From Brachyhypopomus gauderio (taxonomy: Eukaryota; Chordata; Actinopteri; Gymnotiformes; Hypopomidae), in NCBI RefSeq assembly GCF_052324685.1, contig NC_135211.1, positions 5,158,368 through 5,222,367 of the forward strand: a stretch of DNA of 64,000 nt. The letters are read 5' to 3'. Below, piece by piece: positions 44,836 to 62,954 of this stretch; the first letter of the stretch is position 1; the number at the start of each line of letters is the position of its first letter. The notes beneath the pieces are model-generated. The model was not told where the DNA came from and ran no database searches. It was given only the letters and a program-made list of their open reading frames with translations. The position numbers and the translations under genes were made by a program.

Positions 44836-46245
44836 AAATGAGGTTTATCGTACTAACAGAAAATGTGCAATATGCATTAAAACAAAATTTGACAGGTGCA
44901 AAAGTACGGGCACCTCAACAGAAAAGTGACATTAATATTTAGTAGATCCTCCTTTTGCAAAAATAACAGCCTCTAGTCGCTTCCTGTAGGTGTTAATGAG
45001 TTCCTGGATCCTGGATAAAGGTATTTTTGACCATTCCTCTTTACAAAACAATTCCAGTTCAGTCAAGTTTGATGGTCGCCGAGCATGGACAGCCCGCTTC
45101 AAATCATCCCACAGATGTTCAATGATCTTCAGGTCTGGGACTGGGATGGCCATTCCAGAACATTGTAATTGTTCCTCTGCATGAATGCCTGAGTAGATTT
45201 GGAGCGGTGTTTTGGATCATTGTCTTGCTGAAATATCCATCCCCGGCGTAACTTCAACTTGGTCACTGATTCTTGAACATTATTCTCAAGAATCTGCTGA
45301 TACTGAGTGGAATCCATGCGACCCTCAACTTTAACAAGATTCCCGGTGCCGGCATTGGCCACACAGCCCCAAAGCATGATGGAACCTCCACCACATTTTA
45401 CAGTGGGTAGCAAGTGTTTTTCTTGGAATGCTGTTTTTTTGCCACCATGCATAACACCTTTTTGTATGACCAAACAACTCAATCTTTGTTTCATCAGTCC
45501 ACAGGACCTTCTTCCAAAATGAAACTGGCTTGTACAAATGTGCTTTTGCATACCTCAGGCGACTCTGTTTGTGGCGTGCTTCCAGAAACGGCTTCTTTCG
45601 CATCACTCTCCCATACAGCTTCTCCTTGTGCAAAGTGCGCTGTATTGTTGACCGACGCACAGTGACACCATCTGCAGGAAGATGATGCTGCAGCTCTTTG
45701 GAGGTGGTCTGTGAAATGGTCTTCCATTTCCTTACTATGTTCCTCACAGTGGAAACTGACAGGTTAAATCTCTGAGACAACTTTTTGTATCATTCCCTTG
45801 AACAACTATGTTGAACAATCTTTGTTTTCAGATCATTTTGAGAGTTGTTTTGAGAAGCCCATCATGATCTCCTATTCAGAGGAGATTCAAATAGGAGAAC
45901 AACTTGCAAGTGGCCATCTTAAATACCTTTTCTCATGACTGGATACACCTGGCTATGAAGTTCAAAGCTCAATGAGGTGCTTCAATAAGTCAGTAAAAAG
46001 TAGTTAGCAGTATACAAATCAAGAAAATGATAAGGGTACCCATACTTTTGCACCTGTCAAATTTTGTTTTAATGCATATTGCACATTTTTTGTTAGTATA
46101 ATAAACCTCATTTCAATCCTGAAATATTACTGTGTCCATCAGTTATTAGATATATGAAACTGAAATAGCTGTTGCAAAAACCCAAATTTTGATTACAACA
46201 AACGATTAAGATGAATAGGGATGTCCAAACTTTTTCATATGACTG
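44836..46245 (-). mobile_element. Tc1-like element with truncated left terminal repeat
   Basis: The right side runs caaattttgttttaatgcatattgcac ... aaactttttcatatgactg (about 46050-46245). Its inverse on the left starts only at aaatgaggttta, immediately after the piggyBac TTAA. About 130 bp of the left terminal repeat is missing. Confidence 0.75.
44932..45865 (-). pseudogene. Tc1-like transposase pseudogene
   Basis: Blocks in order on the minus strand: MMGFSKQL start, LSQRFNLSVSTVRNIVRKWK (helix-turn-helix), VLWTDETKIELFGH (first Asp), [25 protein letters not shown] (second Asp), and IIEHLWDDLKRAVHARRP (Glu), ending FAKGGSTKY. The catalytic DDE residues are still visible. The frame is broken at least near 45850, 45800, 45420 and 45150, so no full-length protein can be made. 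Confidence 0.85.
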
Positions 46246-46683
46246 CACCTACAAATGTTTCCCATAAAGCAGCATATGAGCATGTATCTCTAAATATGAG
46301 AATACAACAAAAAGCAGTGTATTATATAAACCATTTGATCATATGCTCGTGTTTAATTGGCAAGTAGTAAAAATAGCTTAAATGCACCAATACTCACACA
46401 GTGCACATATATACCACACATAAAGCCAAGAGAGCCAAATATATATCTTTCCACTATACACCATACACATATACAGTATAAGACAAAAAGATTTTACACT
46501 TATTTAAATGTTAACCTGTGCAAATATGCATGGTTAATATACAAGTCACATAGGGCCACGCCCCCCTCTCTAGCTGTCACTCCGGTACTGTTCAATGTGC
46601 CTGTGTTCTCCTCGTCTGTTTATCCCGCCCTGTTTCTATGCTTTCCCTCTGTCTGTCACACCCCTGTCGGTGTTCTCTCCTGC

Positions 46684-46915
46684 TGTCAGTCCTGTCCATG
46701 TCTTCTGTGTAACCTTGTTTAGATCCATTCCCCAGTTAGTCCAGTCCGTGTCTTCTGTGTAACCTTGTTTAGATCCGTTCCCCAGTTAGTCCAGTCCATG
46801 TCTTCTGTGTAACCTTGTTTAGATCCGTTCCCCAGTTAGTCCAGTCCGTGTCTTCAGTGTAACCTTGTTTAGATCCATTCCCCAGTCAGTCCAGTCCGTG
46901 TCTTCTGTTGTTCAC
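46684..46915 (+). repeat. 50-bp minisatellite
   Basis: Four to five copies of a 50-bp unit (tcttctgtgtaaccttgttt ... gttagtccagtccgtg) start at 46701, 46751, 46801, 46851 and 46901 and differ by single bases. Confidence 0.9.
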
Positions 46916-47329
46916 CTTGTCTTGTCTTTCCCTCCTTCCTTGCTTTCAGCTCAGGTGTTTCTAGTTGGTCTTGATGTGTTTGGTACTTGTACTCCCTGTG
47001 TTTCAGTCCCTCTTTGGAAGTCATTGTGGTGGTAATCCTGGGGGGTATTCCAGAAAGCGGGGTTAACAAACTCTAAACTTAACCCTGAACTCTGAGTTGT
47101 CTTACCCCGATCTGACATACTCAGAGTTTTCGGTTCCAAAAACGGCTGATCGGAGTTAAAGTAATCAGGGTCGCTCAACTCTGAGTAGGTTGACCCAGAC
47201 AGAAGCGCGTTCACGCGTAACTATAAAAGGCATTCTTAATGGAACGCAGATAAATAGGATTTATCATGGACTTAAACGCGAAAATCAGCCGAGCATCGTA
47301 TTTCACACCACTGTAGCTTAGGAGTATTA

Positions 47330-47700
47330 ATGACTGCGTATGCAGAATATTTAGATATTATTAAACGTAAATGTAATACTGCGGTAGCTGCTAGAGAAAG
47401 GCAGTCAGCATGTCAAAGAATTGCCAACAGAGTTAATGCGTGAGTGAAAAAGATATTTTTATATTTAGCAGAAGGGTGCGATTATATTATTATTTTCTCC
47501 ACCTTTATAATACTGTATTGAGTTTTTAAATATTTTTTAATTGAACACTTACTGATTCCAGGTCTAATCTGAGTGGTGTGAAACACACATGGCATCAGAT
47601 AAAAATGAAGTATAAGAATATAGTACAAAGTGGTATGGCTGTATATAAGTATATCTTATTCTTAAAATATATTCTAAAATATATTTATTTACAAGAAAAA
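47330..47700 (+). CDS. Harbinger Myb/SANT-like accessory protein, short
   Basis: Exon 1 47330-47439 (MTAYAEYLDIIKRKCN ... ACQRIANRVNA) and exon 2 from 47562 (SNLSGVKHTWHQIKMKYKNI) join in phase at a GT-AG intron. The pattern N-x-S-G-V-K-x-T-W-x-x-I-K-x-K-Y-K-N is the Myb/SANT-like trihelix motif of the second Harbinger protein, which helps the transposase reach DNA. The frame runs on into AT-rich sequence and stops near 47700, so the protein looks truncated. Confidence 0.55.
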
Positions 47701-47793
47701 TGAAATAATGAAACATAACAGTGAATGTGACTGTAATGTATATTAAAAGGTTACAGGGTGGATGGTGGGGTGGGGTGGGTGGTGGTGCATGAT

Positions 47794-49640
47794 TTAATGT
47801 GGAAAGCAGTGATTGCAGATGGAGTCTCTGACAACTCCACCATCTCTGTTGTCACCCACATGCATGTAAGGTTCCTCATCTGTGGGCATGTCAAAGATGG
47901 TAGGCTGTCGCTCTTCCTGGATAGTTGCAATGTTGTGTAATACCACATATGCCATTATTATGTGGCACACCCTATCAGGGGTTACTCTGAGCCCCTTCAG
48001 GCACTGGAACCTGGCCTCGAGGATTCCTAGGGTCATTTAAATTCTTGCCCTGGTTTTGCTGTGGGCCTGATTGTAGCGGGACTGTGGTCCAGGTGCAGGA
48101 TCTGAATAGGGAGTCATAAGGTAGGCCTATAGGACAGGCAGGGATACCCTCTGTCTCCATGAAGGAGGCCGTCATAGTGTTCTATAATCACACTAGGGTT
48201 TGCAATGATTTAACTATTACACTGCATTACACTGATTTAACTACACTGATTTAACACCAAAGGGCTGGTGGACTGGTCTCTGGACTGGTGGCAAATCTGA
48301 GATATAGTCAGGGGGAGGTAAGTCTATATATGTCCAGTTTGAGGGAAAGTGGCTGGTGGCAATAGCTACATTAGTTTTGTTACCATTAAAGATAAGTACA
48401 TTATTCATTAAGTATTATAAAGGTTAGTACCTGTACATTAATGCTATGGATGGATTTTCTGTTTATGTAATCGCCTTCATGTTCTAATGGTGCTGGAATA
48501 GGTAGCATATGTAGGTTCCATCAATGCAGCCAACCACTCTAGGAAATCCTTAAAATGTAAATGGTATTAAGTTTGTTATATACTGCTTCTCCTTTGCTTA
48601 ATTTCTTTATTGTCCGTGTGAATTAAAGACAAACCAACGATGCTGTGGACAGAGGCGGTCTTTGCATAGAGGCGTTGCTAGGCAATTGCCTTGGGCCCCT
48701 CCCACTGTAGGGCCCCCTTGTCTAGCTAAAGCCAGGTTCACACTACACGACTTTTCAGTCGTCAGGTTTTTGTGCCGTTCGCACTACACTGGTTGTGCTG
48801 TAATCGCAAGTCTTTCAGTTGTTGTGGCTTTCACACTACATGACTGATCGGTGACGTGGGCTCACGAATTAAACGACTGGGGAATCGCCGACTCATCTGG
48901 CTGCCGTCCAAAAACACGAGAACACGAAAATGAAACACTCGCGAGAACCAGCAACACCACGAAGAAAATAAAAACAACGTACATGTACTCCACATTTTCG
49001 TTATTATTATTTTTTTTTTTACCGTTTAACCACTCCATAGTCCCAAATTGCCAGAATTATTTCATCTCTCCGTTGCAGTGAACATAGATATAGTCAATCG
49101 CACTATTTCTCCAGTGCTGTCACAATAACTTAAACACAGTGTTGTAGTAAAGTTGTATGAAGCTAGACGCTGCTGTTGACTCACAGTCGCCGACTGGGCT
49201 AGATATTAAACATGCTAGATATTAAACATGCTAGATATCTGCCGGTCGTCTGCGATGAGTTGGCGGCCACTCGGCGAGCGTCTTTCAGCAGTTCACACTA
49301 AACGACTGAGCGAGCGCCGATGATCCCCGATTTGCGTCCGACCACAGTTTCTGTCGGCGATCTACAAAAACAGTTGGCGACTGAAAAACCAGCCTAAAAT
49401 CTTGTAGTGTGAACCTGAACTTATTTCTCGCATATTAATGTTGATGGGCCCCCTAGCTAAATTCGCCTTGAGCCTCCAAATTGCTAAGTCCGCCACTGGC
49501 TGTGGAATTCCTCTTTGATGTCCATAACTGGCTTATGCCCAGGAAACACCACAAAACTGGGCACTAGTCAATTTAATGCCAGACATAGTTTTTGGACAGA
49601 CCGACATACAGTAGCTTTGCTGACAGATCCCGCATCTTCT
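47794..49640 (-). pseudogene. HARBI1-like transposase pseudogene
   Basis: Three blocks lie in the right order on the minus strand. 49640-49500 holds SVSKATVCRSVQKLCLAL and VVFPGHKPVMDIKEEF (N-terminal helix-turn-helix region, with one stop). 48552-48490 holds FPRVVGCIDGTYI (first catalytic Asp region). 48160-47794 holds QSRYNQAHSKTRARI-stop-MT, LGILEARFQCLKGLRVTPDR and IIMAYVVLHNIA (C-terminus). The region 48640-49497 is a nested insertion. A TAA at about 48037 and the missing middle make it non-functional. Confidence 0.8.
48640..49497. mobile_element. Nested DNA elements inside Harbinger
   Basis: The outer unit starts cagaggcggtctttgcatag and ends aagtccgccactg. Within it, about 48733-49425 forms a second unit with inverted ends (ccaggttcacactacacgac and cttgtagtgtgaacctgaac) and repeated 'cactacacgac / gtcgtttagtgtgaac' words. 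Neither encodes a transposase. Confidence 0.65.
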
Positions 49641-50685
49641 ACACTATAAAAAAAACTTCCACTAGCAAAAAACGAAGAGCGATGTATAACAATCTGTTGA
49701 GAATTGATCCGCGATGTTTAATATTTGAAATGTGACGCTTAATAATTTTATTGATGTAAGTATTGGATTGTGCTGAAAAACGATAACGTTCATTAAAAAA
49801 TAATCCGAAAATGATAGTAGGCCTATGTCTATTCGGGGTTTTATAAGGCGTTCCCGACGAAGAACTCAGCGAATAAACTGAGTTTCAATATCCACATGAT
49901 CTTCGAGGAAAGGACACGTCATGATGACTTGTTTGTAACTCTGGGTCAGGTCCAAGTTAACCTGCCAGCGAGCAGGTTAGCTTCAGAGCATAAGTTGCTA
50001 TAGTAACTGACTCCGGTTCTCTCTAAGCTCGGTTTCTGGAACGGAAAACCTCGAGTTTCTGTGAACTCTGAGTTAACTTACCCGGGTTTTCTCGCTTAAC
50101 CCGCTTCTTGGAACACCCCCCTGGTTGTGTGTTTATCTGCCTTGTTCTGAGTTCTTGTATTTGTTTTATCCTCTGTCTTTTGTTGTCTCAGTTATCCGGT
50201 CTGGTTGTTAGTTCTTGATTTGTGATAGCCTCGTTACCCTCGTATCCTCTATGTTAGCACTCCAGCTATAAAACCCTGCTCTCCTCAGCATTTGTGTCTG
50301 CTTCTTAGCTCTCAGTCATTACAATACATTTTAAAATGCATTGTATTTATTTCCTTTCTAAGCTTTTTGCCTTGTGGCATTCATTAACACAATCAATGAG
50401 GGATTATCTAATGTTTTTGAATTACAATAATGAATGGTTACTGGAACAAAAAATCTACATGGATTTGGCAAAGGTGTTTCAAATATTGCCTAAAATGGAA
50501 TACATAACCTGGAGGAGCAGTTATGGCCAGTTGACACCTCTGTGAATCCCCCCTGATATTGGGTGTAGTCTAAAATCCATGCCCAAAATACAGGTTTTAT
50601 TTTGAGAAGGGAGAGTCAGTGACACATAAAAATACTGGCTGTAAAATTTAATCATTCATTTATACAACAATCAGCAGGTTGTCCA

Positions 50686-55392
<4,707 letters not shown>

Positions 55393-55499
55393 TGTTTTTA
55401 CACAGACTGATATGGAATTATACTGTACATGCAATTATATATATACCCTCATTTGTTGTGCCGTCGTTATGACGACAGAGCAGGTATTATGATGTCATG

Positions 55500-55625
55500 T
55501 GTATGTTGTATGTGTATGTTGTATGTTCTTCAAGAGGCTGTGCCTCTTGCCAGGCTGCCATTGCAAATAAGAAAGCTGTTCTTAATGATTTGCCTGGTTA
55601 AATAAAGGTTAAATAAAAAAATATA
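55500..55625 (+). mobile_element. SINE/LINE tail
   Basis: cttgccaggctgccattgcaaataaga and ttgcctggttaaataaaggt with (aaata)n form a common fish retroposon 3' end. Confidence 0.5.
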
Positions 55626-55663
55626 ATATATAAAATAAAAAATAAATAAATGTGGAATTATGG

Positions 55664-55665
<2 letters not shown>

Positions 55666-55717
<52 letters not shown>
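55666..55717. repeat. (TA)n microsatellite
   Basis: About 26 uninterrupted TA units following an AT-rich tail. Confidence 0.95.
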
Positions 55718-55719
<2 letters not shown>

Positions 55720-55720
<1 letters not shown>

Positions 55721-56442
55721 ATTTAAGTAAAAAAATAATCAATTACAATAAAAATGGCATCAAGATAAAGTACTTTTACCAGTTTGAACGTAGACCACAA
55801 CAGGTTATAACAATATATTAAAATATAGAATATAAACAAATATTTTTAATATAAATAACCAAACAAAAAAAACCCACAAGAGATATAACTTGTGGACGAG
55901 GGATCATCTGAAAGTTTTAATTCATTAATAGTATGATACAGTTCTATTGCCTGTTTATTATCCATCAACTTCACAGATGCTAAAAAGTGAGCTCTTTTTG
56001 AAATGTGAGAAAGGATTGGCAAATCTTTTAAAAATGACATTTGTCACAGTCCTCAGTTTGACTGTGGGGACAGTTAGCGTGTGGGAGCTAGCGGAGCACA
56101 ATACTGATAGCAGCATCGGAAGACCACTTCAAAAACACCGACGTACAACTCGACCGAAGTATTTCATCATGTTTGAGTCCATGGGCGGTTTGTTAATCGC
56201 CCTAATTAACAAACCGCCACTTTCTACAACTCCCATGGTGGGCGCAGAGGAGTGGACAGGAGAGAGAGAGATGGATAAATCTCTGGTTAATATCACCTAC
56301 GGTAATGATTTAACAGTCTTATCTCTTCTGTGAACGAGTGAATACAGCACGTACTCGTTTCAGCTGCAGCTCGCTCACTTAGGCTCATATATTCGGCGGA
56401 TATTTGCGTTTCGCCGCGAAAGAAGGAAATAAAAAAACATTA
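55720..56442. other. Unassigned region upstream of the kinase gene
   Basis: Contains a 128-codon plus-strand frame (55947-56333) without a recognised domain. Within it, 56184-56197 (ggcggtttgttaat) is repeated in perfect reverse complement at 56205-56218, a 14-bp stem with a 7-nt loop. The promoter of the kinase gene should lie here or just upstream of 55392, but no core element stands out. Confidence 0.35.
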
Positions 56443-56592
56443 AACAGGGCTCTCAAGTCTCACGCATTGAGCGTGTGACACACGCATTTGACCGTCTTCA
56501 CACGCTCACACGCCACACTTCCGAAAATCTAGTTTATTTACCTCCGATCCATATCTATGTTGCCCTCCACTGGCGATCGATCGCGATATACA

Positions 56593-56595
<3 letters not shown>
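56443..56595. mobile_element. hAT-like MITE fragment
   Basis: Starts cagggctctcaagtctcacg, cattgagcgtgtgacacacg; matches in reverse complement the right end of the element at 28661-29096, including cacgccacac and cgatcgatc words. It runs into a poly-C tract. Confidence 0.65.

Positions 56596-56623
<28 letters not shown>
56595..56623 (+). repeat. Poly-C tract
   Basis: A run of 29 C. Confidence 0.95.
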
Positions 56624-56788
56624 ATTCACTCTAAATGGTGGAGATCTTACTGGAGGCGGTACCTACATAGGTCATGTGACTGCCACACCATTTTAAGGTG
56701 AAATATTAGCAAGCTTCATGCTTTAGTTGTGGGAATATAAGCAAAGACGGGTGCGAGTTTCAAGTCATTTGTTGATGTGTTTAATTTG

Positions 56789-57409
56789 TGTTGCGCTTTA
56801 ACCTTTTCTTACCTTAGCGCAGCGTGTTCGTTGATTGCAAAAGAAAACATTACCAGTCTTGTCTTTAGCCTTTTATTAAAAAATACACATATGCCTATTA
56901 ATTAATTTAATACAGAGATCTCTGGAGAGCTCACATACCCTAATCATGTCACCCCATGTGCAGCTCTGAAGCTGTCTGCTCTCTTCACCATTATATATGC
57001 TTTCCTTTAAAATTAGGAGCTGCACATTCCATAGTTCAACCTACAGCTGTCTCTATTCTGGAAGCGAGGTCTTACTACCTGGCCTCACCACATAAGGCCA
57101 CAGTGAGCCTTCTCTTACACATCCCATTTTAGCCTACTGCAAACGCATGGAGTATTGGAAGTGGCACACAAGCGCTTACACCGTCATTCTAGCAACTTGA
57201 TCCTTAATATAATGTAAGCAAAACATATAGTGATTAATAATAGAGATTTGATTAATACTTTATGACTATTCAAAATATATAAATTATGATAAGCTGTTGA
57301 TTCAATACTGTAATGTAAACAAACTATGAAGGGATTAAGATGACAATCACAACATTTGCCACCATTATTGTCATGCTAGTGTAGTTTGTCTTTTGCATGG
57401 ATCACAACA
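56789..57409 (-). mobile_element. Endogenous-retrovirus-type 3' LTR with polypurine tract
   Basis: On the minus strand the segment runs tgttgtgatcc ... gcgcaaca (621 bp). It has a gcatatataatgg TATA-like word, a ttaataaaagg polyadenylation signal and the conserved end agacaagactggtaatg shared with 12089-12724. Immediately upstream on that strand (57410-57422) is aaaaagggggaat, a typical retroviral polypurine tract. Internal genes are missing: L1 sequence begins by about 57450. Confidence 0.75.
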
Positions 57410-57503
57410 ATTCCCCCTTTTTGATCTCTAAATAGATCAAACTTTAAGTTAATCCAAAACTCGAATAAGAATAAGTATGAAAACCTTGCAAAAGCCAAAA
57501 CGC

Positions 57504-58679
57504 AATGGTGGCTTAGAATTACCAAATTTTTATTAATATTTCTTAGCCAATAGATTACAGTACATTTTAAAATGGGTCAAATACGACTTAATAGACAGGC
57601 CATGGTTAGACCTAGAACAAGCATTCTGCGAGAAAATAAAACTCTCAGACCTACCTTACATTAGCTCTAATATTAAGCGTCAGGACTGTTTTAAAAGCTA
57701 TAGTATAAATACTTCACTGACAGCCTGGTGGGAATTCCTTAAATTAACTCGGTCCCCACTCATCCCATGCAAACTAACACCCATTTGGAACAATCTAGAC
57801 ATCTGTCAGAACAAGAAAGTACTACATTTCACATCATGGCATGACAAGGGAATAAAAAATTTAGAACATGTTATTAAAGATGGAAACTTTGTCACATTTC
57901 AGGAACTTGTATCAGAATATGGAATAAACAACAGTAGATTTCTGGAATATCAACAATTAAAATCCATCATTCAACAAAGATTCAACCGCAATCAACTGAA
58001 TTTAGAAATATCACCATGGGTAACTGAATTTTTAAATCTATATACTCCTAAATTATTATCAAAACTGTATAAATTATTGTTAAAATTTAATGACTCAATC
58101 TCCCTTCCGATAGCCAAATGGGAACGAGACCTATTTATTAATCCAGATCAACATTTCTGGACCGACATATGTATAAATATCTTCAAAATAAGTAAAAGCC
58201 CCAACTTACAACTTATACAATACAAAGTCCTTCATAGAACACACTATACAGGACAAAGGATGTTCCAAATGGGCCTAGCACAGTCAAACATATGTACCCA
58301 CTGTACAGGCAATATAATTGATAACTATATGCATGCTATATGGGATTGTAGGCCTGTCCAGGAATTCTGGCAGAAGGTATGTGTAGAATTGTCCACGGGG
58401 TTTAAAAGCTGCATCCCAACTTCCCCCAGACTGTGCATCTTAGGAGACGTCAGTGAATTAGATACAGAGGCAAACATATCACACATAGTTCTCACTGCCC
58501 TATGCATCGCCAAGAAAACCATCCTCATCAATTGGAAAACGAAAAAGAACCTGCATATTACTCATTACAAAAATGTATTACTTGATCACATCTGTCTGGA
58601 GAGAATGTCTGCTTCCTCTAAAGACCAGTTGGAAGAATTTAACTCTCTTTGGTTCCCACTGATCAGTTCCATTAGCTAG
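57504..58679 (+). pseudogene. L1-type ORF2, C-terminal third
   Basis: Reads NGGLELPNF, a stop at about 57534, then an unbroken frame of about 380 codons to the TAG at 58679. It includes PWLDLEQAF, LTPIWNNLDIC, YKVLHRTHYTG and the Cys motif CTHCTGNIIDNYMHAIWDC followed by FW, diagnostic of the C-terminal domain of fish L1-type ORF2 proteins. Endonuclease and reverse transcriptase domains are absent. It is a 5'-truncated insertion abutting the retroviral LTR. Confidence 0.8.
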
Positions 58680-59978
58680 TCGGGGAGGCTGGCTGGGGCC
58701 ACAACTCCCGGGTGGCCGGTTGGTGGCTGGGGGTCGACCCCGGGGAGACTGCTCGTGCCGGCCACTTTCTGGGCTGGAGGGCCGGGGCTGCTGACCTGGG
58801 AAATCATGTGTTTGCCCTGGCGGGCGGTGGTGGGGGGGCTTGGGTGGCGCTCCCTCTGGGATCTGGGGTGTGGGGCCGGGGTGCGGGGGGAGCAGATGCT
58901 GGCCCTCGGCGGGGTGGCTGGCCTCCCCTGCGGGGTCAGGTTGCGGGACCCGGGGCCCGATGCCTGGGGCCCCCCGACCCCGAGCTAGGGCCCTGCCCGT
59001 GCGGGGGGACCTGCGCCGCTGCGGCCGCACCGCTGGGTGGGGTGGGTCGGTCGGCCTTGTGTCGGGGCGTTGGGTCTGGTCCTTGGGGCTCCGAGGTGCC
59101 TGGGTGGTGGGAATGGGGTGGTGGATGATGGGGATGTCTGGGGTGGGCCGGGGGGTAGGGTTCCGGATTCCGACCAGCATGTCCTCAATACTGTTGATGT
59201 CTGTCATCGTTTGTTCACTGTGCGATTGGTATGGCTGTGGGTGCTTACACAGGGGTGTTGTGTATAGGGGACAAGTGTGTGTGGGTGTATATGTATGTGT
59301 AGATATATATGTATGTACGTATATATGTGTATGTATATATTTATATATATGTATGTATGTATGTATATGTGTATATATGTATATATTTATGGGTTAAATA
59401 TGTGTGAGTGCATACGTGTGTGAAGGAAATGTGTGTCTAGATGTATGTGGATGTCCGGACCGGCTGCTCTCTGTGGTGGGGGTGGTGTGGATCTGAGCTT
59501 GGATGTAGTGATGGGGAGGGTTGCCACCCTGGTCTCCCCGGGTCGGCCGCTCCCTGCCTTGAGCTGGGGGGGCAGCGAGGCTCGGTGCTCAATGAGCCAG
59601 CTAGCAAGCTGGCTCTCCTCTTCCAGAGGACCCTTTCCTCTGGACCTAAGCATTCCCACCCACCCACCCCCCACACACACACACACTCACACACACGCAC
59701 ACACACACACACACACATACAGTCCTTGTACATTTAGGATTCTGGGGGCAGGCATGTACTCAGAGGTTGACGAGGTGGGCCTGCTGCCAGGGTTCACCCG
59801 TCTCCTCACCACTGTCTGTACCTCAGTTTTTATTGCACTTTAGACATTGAGGGCCTTTGAGGGGACGGTGTGAACAAACACTGGCCAGTAGCCCGGGGCT
59901 TTGTCCACGTCTGTCCTAGCACCTGTCCCCTCAATTTTAACTGCACCATAGTATCACACACTACCACACATGCATATA

Positions 59979-61594
<1,616 letters not shown>

Positions 61595-62219
61595 TACACC
61601 AACACCTACACACAACACAACACTGGGGGTGGAGGGGTGGGAAGGCCTTCCTTCACCCGCTTCCTGCTCCCTGCCGGGGCTGGGGGGGGGGGGGGTGGAT
61701 CGCTGGCGCGAGACTGGGCTGGTGGCTTCCTAGGACTACTACCGGTCCTTGCTGGTCAAGCCATTTGCCCACACCGCGGAGGGCGTGCTAGTTTGGATAA
61801 GTGTGTGTCCTTGTTTCTTTTTGAATAAGTGGACGAATGAGTACGTGTTGGAGGGAGGGGATATATGGGCATGTGTGGGTAAATTTGGAGGTGTATATAT
61901 GTGCACAGGAGTGTCTATGGGTGTGGTCGAATGTGTGAAGGAATTTATGTTGGGGTGAACATGCATGTAGGTGTATATGTGTAAAGGTCTACGCGTGAGG
62001 GTGAATTTGAGTGTATGTATATGTGTATGGGGGGGGGGGTGTGTGCATGGTAGGGGTGTATAGGGGCGAATGTAAATCTGAGTTTGAGTGTATGGGTGAG
62101 GACAGCTGGTTCTGGGACGGGGCTGGTCGTGCCCGGTTCACTCCCGGATGCTCCCCTGAGATCACTGCACCACCCCAGAGGGGGGGCGCCTTGGGGTTCC
62201 GGGGTCCGGCTTGGCTCCC

Positions 62220-62386
62220 CGGCGGGGGGGGGGGGGGGGGGGGCGGTTGGCCCGCTCTCCTGGGCGGTTGTGGTTCGGGGCGGCCGGGTGCTCCTCGGCG
62301 GGAGGTGGGCCCTGCCGGGTGGTGGGTGGCATTCCGGGCGAGTGGCGCCGTGGCTTTGCCGCTGGCCCATGACGGGGGGGCATCCT

Positions 62387-62417
<31 letters not shown>
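62220..62417 (+). repeat. Long poly-G tracts
   Basis: Two runs of about 20 or more G (62225-62242 and 62389-62417) within the L1 3' region. They give spurious proline-rich frames on the minus strand and glycine-rich ones on the plus strand. Confidence 0.9.
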
Positions 62418-62419
<2 letters not shown>

Positions 62420-62954
62420 CTGTTCCCTCTGGTTCCCCCAGATCTGCGCTCCTTGACCGGTGGGGCGCTGTCCGGGGTCTCTCTCTCCCGCCTGTGGGGG
62501 CGGGCATGTGAGGGTTTCTGGGAAGTGCGGCTCTGGTACTCCACCGCTCCTTGGGGGGCCGTGGGCGGGTGGGATTCCCGGGTCTTTCTCTGCCCGCCTC
62601 TGGGGGAATGTTGTTGCAGCTATCCACCCTGGCTGGTAAGTACATTCCATACATCTATCCTATGTTGCACTTTTAGGTTGCACATAAACACACACACTCA
62701 CACACACCCATACATCGCACTCATTTGTACTATATGTATTTGGTTTACTTTCTGTTCTTCTTTGCAGTGGTCATTTGAGCTGGTTGCGTGTTTTATTTTA
62801 TTATTATCATTATTATTTTTATTTATTATTATTATTATTAATTTTTTTTTCTTCTCTTCTTCTTTCTTTTCCTGCCTCTTTGTCTTTTCCCTTTTTATTC
62901 TTTCTCTCCCCCTCTTTTCTTGGTCCACCTAACCCCAATATCACTTTGCATATT

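Larger units (their letters stand above)
47041..50120. mobile_element. PIF/Harbinger element, 3.1 kb
   Basis: The ends gggggtattccagaaagcgg and ccgcttcttggaacaccccc are inverted repeats. Both sides are flanked by CTG (47038-47040 and 50121-50123), the 3-bp target duplication typical of this superfamily. It carries relics of both Harbinger proteins: a Myb-like protein on the plus strand and a HARBI1-like transposase on the minus strand. A nested insertion of about 0.86 kb splits the transposase. Confidence 0.85.
46560..50329 (+). mobile_element. LTR-like sequence interrupted by Harbinger
   Basis: 46576-47040 and 50121-50329 together read like a C/T-rich fish LTR: tgtcactccgg near the start, a tataaaaccctgctctcctc promoter-like word at 50268, and ...gctctcagtcattaca at the end. 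The Harbinger element lies between them. The first part contains a 50-bp minisatellite. A target duplication could not be confirmed. Confidence 0.45.

Noticed and set aside
46684-46915. CRISPR-like array
   Set aside because: The 50-bp units are contiguous without distinct spacers, and the genome is eukaryotic; it is a minisatellite.
58712-59397. Long overlapping open frames on both strands
   Set aside because: They fall in extremely GC-rich L1 3' sequence; glycine/proline/tryptophan-rich translations in all frames come from composition, without domains or splice structure.
61945-62932. Proline-rich and glycine-rich frames of 160-280 codons
   Set aside because: Driven by poly-G tracts and stop-poor GC-rich sequence; no domain and no start context.
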